DNA of 64,000 bases, from assembly GCA_964036295.1 (NCBI GenBank), contig OZ038463.1, positions 15,757,069-15,821,068 of the forward strand, read 5' to 3'. Each line of letters opens with the position of its first letter. The first letter of the stretch is position 1. Source of the stretch: Plumapathes pennacea. Its lineage: Eukaryota; Cnidaria; Anthozoa; Antipatharia; Myriopathidae. Both the position numbers and the translations under genes were made by a program. The notes below the pieces were generated by a model. That model was not told the DNA's origin, searched no databases, and saw nothing but the letters and a program-made list of their open reading frames with translations. Positions 57,601 to 64,000 of this stretch are shown here, piece after piece.

Positions 57601-60600
57601 AGATGCGGTGCCGATACAGGTTCAGCGAGAGCGTGAATGGCTGCGTGACTCTGGCCAGAAACTGTCCTTTTCATTAATTTATCGTCAATGTAGGAAGACT
57701 GAACAAAAAGAAGAGAGAATGAATAAGAGGAGGAGAAGGTGAGAAACAACACCCAAGCAATCATTGATTGATGATTTATAACAACACTCAAATAACCAAC
57801 TGAGGACCCGTTCAGTTTGAGACCAATATACAACCGTGGACAACACTGTTGACACATTCTCCCCTATCCTCCCCCATGCAATGTTGATAACTTTATTATT
57901 TAGCCACGGTTTTCCGTCAAAATCTTACAGAAACTCTTCCGCTACAACGGGGAGGGGGGATGGGGTTGGTGCTCAAAAGCAGTTTTCTCTCGAACTGGAT
58001 GACTACAGCATGGTAGTTTAAAAAAATATATACGAAATTTAAAGCATGTGTCAACACATTTTGTCCGCCATTGTAGGCCTATTAGTTTGGGTCGAGTTTG
58101 GGCCATTTGCAATTTAGTTCGACTAATGAAAAGTTTGATCAGTTTGTCCCTAATCTTAGATTGATCTCACGCACATACAGCGTTCAGATGTACAGATGTA
58201 AAAGCACAAAGCGGTACGAATCTGCTGCTCACCTCCCAGAACACGACCAAACCAATGCTGACAGTGGATATGTCATCAGACCGGGCACCGCCTTCAGACT
58301 GCTCCTTCATGTCCTTCCAGACTCTTGAACGAAAGAAGAAATCCACCGAGGGCGACGTAGAGGCATCGATCTGATGAAGCAATGTGAGAAGGCGCGTGAA
58401 TAGTCGAACGCATCCCTGCGCAGTTTCTACGAGTCCTTTCTACACACAACAATCAACAATACAAAGACAAAAGTGTAACAAGACAAATATTTACCTTCTC
58501 GTCTCTGAATGACACGTGGCTAACATGCAGATTGTTTTGCGTTGATTCGGGAGACCCTGAAGACAAAACGATGATCTATTAAAATGTACACTTAAAGAGG
58601 GGCCCAAGATAGCCAAGCTCCATAATCATAGAGCCGTTTTCGATTGACTGTCGAAATAATCTGCGTAGCAAGTGTTCCCTTCGTTACGAAGAGTATAAGA
58701 CGACTTTCTTCGATTTTGGCCATGCAAAAATTCGGGCGAGTGCAAAAAATTCTGGGAGCAGTTTCCTTCTCTCCCTCCCCCTTCCCTTTTCGCGCGGTCA
58801 AAAAAAAAAAGGCAAAAAGGTCTTTGTCACGGAAACGCTTGCTACGCAGGCCAGATATTTCTGACAACAGTTAAACAAACAAACAAACAAACAAACAAAC
58901 AAAGTAAACAACAAACTAAATAATACGACAAAAAAGCACGAGGAGGTGGATCCATAACTTCAAGGTATCAATCGTAATAAAGAGCTTTATGGGGTGAGTC
59001 GTTTTCACTCACACTCGAGACTCCTACCTTTCCGTCTGGTGGCTTTGAACTGAGTCATGACTGTTTCGCCTGGCTTCACTTTAATCAGTCCATCTGATAG
59101 AGGAAAAAATAATTTTAGTAAAATTATTCGCGACTAGAAGAGGACGACAAGAACGCAAGTGTGATTATATATGAACTACTTATAGATATTCACTATTAGT
59201 GGTCTTCCAGAGTATAGAAACAAGTTGTGCTGGAAAATAGTTGAACGTCGAATTTCCACATGCTATTTAGAAACACGCCGGCAGACGTTATAATTACTTA
59301 GAAACATCCCTCGCACACATAATCATTTCTCAGAAACATCCCCTACAGGCGTAAATATTTCTTAGAAACATACCCTGAACGCATTATTTCTTAGAAACAT
59401 CCCCTGCACGCACATTATCTCTTAACAACATACCCTGCACGCACATCATTTCTTAGCAACATCCCCTGCACATACATAATTTCTTAGAAACATCCTCTGC
59501 ACGCACGTTATTTTTTAACAACATCCCCTGCACGCACATCATTTCTTAGAAACATCCCTTGCAGGCGTAAACTTTTCACAGAAACATCTCCTGCACGCAT
59601 CACAATTTATTAGAAACATCCCCTGCACGCATCATCATTTCTTTGAAAAATCCCCTGCACGCATCACCATTTTCTCAGAAGTATCTCCTGCAAGCGTAAG
59701 CAATTCTCAAAAGCATCCCCTACACGCTCACCGTTTTTATGATGACTCAATGGCTGCAGCTTCCAACTCTTGCTTACACAGGAGACCTGCACTACGCACA
59801 ACTCATTGTGCTTCTTGGCGAGATGGCCCTGACATCAAAACACGATTGTACACTCAATTATCCTTAGTAGGGGAGGGTGGGAAAGCGACAAGCCCTGTTG
59901 TTCAAATAATCACAAGTCGACTAAACGTCCTAGCATCCTTTATTTTAGAAACAAAGTTAAATAGGCAAAAATAGACCACTGTGCATTGGTTTACCTGTAG
60001 GAGATTCTCAATGTCCACTGCTACGACTAACTGGTCTTGTCCTTCCGAACTGTACAAGCAAAAATCACACCAAGGTAGGTCAAGGACGAATAACTGTAGG
60101 ATGACGAGACAGGGACAAGGAAGGGCACAGATCAAGCCTGAGTCAGCATGTTTTTCAGAAGATAAGGGTGCTTTCTGTTCTACACCTCATCCCCTCCTCC
60201 CTCCACTCTCCCTCTCCCCCTTTACCACGCATGCCCGTACGAACTTCACAGAACACGTGGAGGGAGCTGAAAGTTATCCTGTTTTTCTAATTGAACAGAT
60301 GACCCGAATCATGTTTCATTTCAAATTTATTGGCTCTGATAGCTTCCCACACGTTGCACCATTTTGTTTAGTAGCAAATAGCGCGGCTGCTCCGCATAGT
60401 TTAGGCGAATGAAACACGCTGCCTCCAGATTATTTTTCCCCTCCAAGCTGCTGGTTGGTCTGGCTGAATAGAAAGCGCCCCAGCTTACCCATCGATGGGA
60501 GTCGTATCGTGCTTGCTTCTTCTCGCTGTCGCTCTCACCGTCACGGAATTCGAGGTGTCCACGGAAAAGGCATGTTGAAGAACTCTGTAACTAAGAAGCG

Positions 60601-63600
60601 ATAAGGAGAGAGAATTTAGGGGGTAACAACTACATATATTGAAGGGCGTGGCCAAATTAGTAACTGCCATGTCTTGTCAAAACAAAACGGGTGGCCTAAC
60701 CTCTGTTGACCACTGCAGACAAGAAACCACAAAAAAGGATGGGGGGGGGGTCTAAAGTCTTAGTAAGTTATCTTATCTTTTTCTCATACTCAAGTGTCTT
60801 GTTTCCTACTGTTCACTGTTCGTTAAACCAGACAAATTCACATATGTTAGGGTTACTAGCTTGGATACTCTCTTTCGATAATTATTGCTAAAGTTGTCAA
60901 TACTGAAACGAACAAGACTACCGGATCAGGTTAAAAACAAACAAAAACAACAACAACAACAACAACAACAAAACACAAAAAACACTGACACTTCAAAGCC
61001 AACACTTGAGTAACACCATTACTTCAAGTCAACATTTGAACAACACAATATTTCAAACCAACACTTCAACAATACCTCATTTGGTTGTTCTTCTCCACGG
61101 ATTCATAATAGAACAGCACTTGGTGTTGGTGTTTTCCAGCCTTTTCGCTTCCCTGCATCCAGACAGGCAGTTTGACCGAGGAGCCGGGCTGCAGGCAGCC
61201 GCCGGGTATCGGCACCTCAGACACCCTCCTGACGTCCGACACGGGGAGGGGTAACCCATCAGCAGCTTGGAAAGGAGGGATGTTGGAGTTGTCTCCATTC
61301 GGGTCTGCTGTCCCAAAGGAGAAAAAGTCTGGAGACAATGAAGCCACGTGGAGTTTGTCCAGCGGACATTGGCCGCAGTTTGTGAACTCCACGGTAGTTT
61401 TTACCACTTCACTGCACATGAGTGAACTTTGGAAACCATAAAATCGAACCTGGTGACGGTGAAAGAGACACAACACAGGTCAGACAAATCAATACGCGGT
61501 CGTTTTCTGCCGTGCTCTAAAGAGATCAACCACCTTTCACTTTAAAATATTGGCACATCTTACACGTGTACTTTACAAATAGGACTATTATTCTAACCAG
61601 CCAAGTCTAAGATCAAATGCAAATTAACACATGTACAAATGTCTCAGGTGAGCTACATCAATTTTCCGCTCTTTTCTTTCACTTTTGTTACTTATGGGCT
61701 CAGACAATTCAAGGCAATTCCAGGGGATAACCTGAATCACCACAAAAAGTTTAACTGAAATACTGAATCAGCGTCTTGTAAATATATGGAAACAAACAAG
61801 CAAACAAACAAACAAATAAACCCTAATTTCCATATACCAGATATGTAAATATATATTAAACCATTTTGGGGGGTGGTCAGGGCTCTTACCTCTAGTAAGG
61901 GCATGGGAGGCACAACTGTAAGGTCCAACCTCAGGTCCTGTCCGTACACAACGCCAATCTTCTCAGCCTTGGTGCTGTTCATCCGGGGACCCTGTATCGA
62001 CAAGTCGAGGCGGCCCACTATACTGACCGCTGACATGGCGGAGTGTGGCTCAGGCGGAATATTGTACGAGTCCTCCAGTGGCCCACTGATGGCCTGGCTG
62101 CTCAAGTTGTACCTGACACCTGTGATTCGGAGTTGACCAGGCTCTTGAGGAGTTAAGGTGAGTTGCGCCTGCAAGAAAACACAGACATAAATAAGTTATG
62201 ACGCGTCGATCTAATGCCGTGTTTGAACGAAAAAAAAAAAAAAAAAAAATTACCGCGGTAAATTTGCATTTACCATGCCCTGCAAGATGGTAAATTAGCA
62301 TTTACTCGGTAAATATTCTATTGTTCTGAACTACATTTACCAAGGTTTTGTAAAAAAAATTGCCTACGCGCGTGGTACGTTTACTGCAGTAAAGTAAATG
62401 CTTTCACCGAGGTAAATGTGCCTCGTGTAAACACGGCATAAGGTTAACATGAAGTGTGCTCATTACCTCAAGGCTTACCCTTCAGCGACTTTTCCCGTTC
62501 AATTTTTCTTAATATTTGTATGCCAAATTTGATGTTTTTATGCTACAAACCTCAAATTTTGCACATCTACATAAAGATTTTTTTTAATGCTATTTCTATT
62601 TATGGTACTCAAAAAACGAATTCTCATAAAAGTCGCTAATTTTGGGACACGTGACCTATTGAAAAAGGACGATTGCCTTTCGTAAACTCAAAAAGTATTT
62701 ACTCCCGCAACAAATAATTGTGAGATAGAGAAATCTAGCGTGATACCCCGCAGCCGGACCTGCTTTGAATGGTCCTTATTTTTGGTTAGTTCGGTGTAGC
62801 GTGCAATACATCCAGTGACAAACAGAGAGAGAGAGAGGATCAGAAAGGAATAATACTCCCGTCGTACTTACTGCTTTAGATTCGCTTCTAGCGATTGCAA
62901 AATTGCTGATGACTTCTGTTTGGACTAAGTCTTCTCTTGAAGAAAACTGGAAAAATACAAGACGGCGATAAAGGTAAAGTCAAAGAGAAACCGATAAATA
63001 TACAGATAGATCGACGGGTACATAAGCGAAATCCAGGGCGCGACAAAACCTGCATCCGCTAGCTCGGGCTACCAGATCTTCCCATCGGGCTAGTATATTT
63101 TCCAGATTCAACTAACGTGCGGCATGAAACTTTCGCGGGATCTAATTTTCGCGAATTTTCCAGCGATTCGCGAAAGTTAGATCCCGTAAAAATTAACTCC
63201 TGCGAATCGCGAAAAGTTATTCATCTTTTAGATTACTGAATTTCAACTCAATTGACCACAGACAATATTACGACCTTTTTCGACAGGAACTTGCCCGGGA
63301 TCCGTAAAAAATAGGTTAAGGTCTGAAATCCAAATTCACGAAAATTTGTTCCCGCGAAACGCAAAAAATTGTCAATCCGCGAAGTTAATCTCCCGCGAAA
63401 ATTTCACGCCACACGGTATATGGACTAAGAAGTCATGACTTCAGCGTGCCTAAGCTAAAAATAGAAGGCTTGAAGTTAAAACACGAACGCGTAGGAAGTT
63501 AGGTAAATCATTGGTTGGTAAATAAATCACAAACATAGGTACGTAGGCAAATAGATGAACTGGGTGAAATAGACACAGGTTGGAATGATTGACAGGTGAA

Positions 63601-63951
63601 TGGAAGGACGGAAAGCCAATGACATGGGTAGTTAGGAAGTTAGGTAAATCATTGGTTGGTAAATAAATCACAAACATAGGTACGTAGGCAAATAGATGAA
63701 CTGGGTGAAATAGACACAGGTTGGAATGATTGACAGGTGAATGGAAGGACGGAAAGCCAATGACATGGGTAGATTTTCACTTTCACTTCCAAGACAAGGG
63801 GAACCTGGCTTGTCCACGTTTCTTACCTCATTTGACACCGGGGTGGCATTCTCTTCACAGCCCCGTGAGAACTCCCAAAGTAACGACAAGTTGGTCAGGT
63901 TTAACGGGATCTTCAAAGGGTTGACAAAGCTAACTTCCACGGCAACAGTTT
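54682..63951 (-). CDS. TRAPPC8: TRAPPC8, 3' portion, 14 exons
   Basis: TRAPPC8 is a subunit of TRAPP III, which tethers vesicles at the Golgi and acts in autophagy. Exons (5' to 3'): 63951-63827, 62946-62872, 62168-61890, 61449-61076, 60584-60489, 60049-59995, 59828-59732, 59093-59028, 58556-58495, 58370-58233, 57698-57597, 57048-56921, 55838-55758, about 54991-54682. All phases agree. Matching blocks include NPLKIPLNLTNLSLLW, GPRMNSTKAEKIGVVYG, MPLLEVRFYGFQSSLMCSE, LPVWMQGSEKAGKHQHQVLFYYESV, VVQVSCVSKSWKLQ and, in the last exon, WVGQTSRRL and LPGVYNLNCLRVFA, ending FLVVQDISNGEE plus a short tail and TAG 54684. This C-terminal half forms Ig-like beta domains. The 5' half is off the window. 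The last acceptor (GCGAG) is the weakest boundary. Confidence 0.88.
55127..55247. mobile_element. Foldback MITE in TRAPPC8 last intron
   Basis: A hairpin of about 120 bases. The arms GTCAAACGTCGAACTTCACA and TGAGTCGAACTCAATGCAAA are mirrored by TTTGCATTGAGTTCGACTCA and TGTAAAGTTCGACGTTTGAC. The same family occurs at 56090-56212, and a possible half copy near 58090-58140. Confidence 0.85.
56090..56212. mobile_element. Foldback MITE, second copy
   Basis: The arms TATCAAACGTAGCCGTTCAC and CGCGTCGAATACAATGCAAA are mirrored by TTTACATTGTATTCGACGCA and TGTGAAGTTCGACGTTTGAA. It lies in the TRAPPC8 intron between 55838 and 56921. Confidence 0.8.
57180..57490. mobile_element. Foldback MITE, copy 2 of the 6484 family
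   Basis: The same element as 6484-6795 in inverse orientation, in the TRAPPC8 intron between 57048 and 57597. The central hairpin is intact, including the nested GGAAACCAC stem. Confidence 0.85.
58872..58905. repeat. CAAA microsatellite
   Basis: About eight AAAC units in a TRAPPC8 intron. A CAA run lies in another intron at 60946-60972. Confidence 0.9.
59262..59728. repeat. About 30 bp degenerate minisatellite in TRAPPC8 intron
   Basis: Some 15 units follow the pattern TTAGAAACATCCCCTGCACG plus a CACATCATTTC-like spacer. Length varies between 27 and 35 bases. The array ends a few bases before the exon 59732-59828, so its edge lies at the donor site. Confidence 0.85.
62214..62440. mobile_element. 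MITE with ATGCCGTGTTT ends
   Basis: ATGCCGTGTTT at the left is mirrored by AAACACGGCAT at the right. Inside are many ATTTACC/GGTAAAT boxes in both directions and an A run (62229-62249). It is 227 bases long and lies in a TRAPPC8 intron. Confidence 0.75.
63112..63420. mobile_element. MITE with inverted TTCGCGGGA ends
   Basis: ACGTGCGGCATGAAACTTTCGCGGG is mirrored at the right end by an inverted copy reading CCGTGTGGCGTGAAATTTTCGCGGG. Repeats of TCGCGAA fill the interior. TA flanks both ends (CTA|ACG and GG|TATA), which fits a TA target site. It lies in the first TRAPPC8 intron of the window. Confidence 0.75.
63491..63772 (+). repeat. 141 bp tandem duplication
   Basis: Two adjacent, almost identical copies of 141 bases starting GTAGGAAGTTAGGTAAATCA (the second at 63631 with one extra T). 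They are intronic in TRAPPC8, close to the exon 63827-63951, and very recent by identity. Confidence 0.9.
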
Positions 63952-64000
63952 CTGAGAAGCAAACATAGCGGACACTTGATGAATGACACTTCGTGGTAAA

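Overview
The window looks like nuclear DNA of an early-branching animal, most probably a cnidarian and within it an anthozoan (coral or sea anemone). The signs are genes with short GT-AG introns, intronless class A GPCRs in local clusters, a TPR-CHAT gene of the kind that is expanded in corals, and a very dense load of MITEs, foldback elements, minisatellites and decayed transposons. The species assignment is inference; no computation or database search was run. Exon edges were read by eye and may be off by a base.

Layout. 1-6.8 kb is repeat-rich: a short motif array, a tRNA-derived SINE, a 2.4 kb element with long inverted ends carrying an integrase-type transposase relic, and a foldback MITE. 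7.2-8.2 kb (+) is an intronless rhodopsin-like GPCR. About 10.4-10.7 kb is a LINE reverse transcriptase relic. 11.06-22.7 kb (+) is a TPR-CHAT gene that is broken: about 17 TPRs and the first part of CHAT on the left, the catalytic part of CHAT on the right. Between them sits an 8,028 bp insertion with 35 bp perfect terminal inverted repeats and a TTTA direct repeat. Removing the insertion and one TTTA rejoins the CHAT reading frame at that point. The insertion holds a spliced methyltransferase-like gene, arrays of a GGAAATTTCC palindrome near both ends, and a nested element with an OTU-type exon. This insertion is the most unusual object in the window.

24.8-26.07 kb is a 1,274 bp Mutator-like non-autonomous element with a 10 bp target duplication. 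26.5-45.7 kb is a tandem amplification of a roughly 5.5 kb unit. Three units each carry one intact intronless GPCR gene on the minus strand (359, 366 and 359 aa). A fourth unit is decayed, partly inverted, invaded by other repeats (including a helicase relic), and has no receptor.

47.7-50.2 kb (-) is a two-exon receptor of 509 aa with a signal peptide, a small leucine-rich ectodomain and seven membrane helices. 53.1-53.5 kb is a 15 bp minisatellite followed by a long foldback element. 54.7-63.95 kb (-) is the 3' part of TRAPPC8, a subunit of the TRAPP III vesicle-tethering complex. Fourteen exons join in phase, and the introns are filled with MITEs and minisatellites; the 5' part lies beyond the right edge.

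The genes do not form a pathway. The window shows local receptor duplication, one ordinary housekeeping gene, and an innate-immunity-type TPR-CHAT gene inactivated by transposition.
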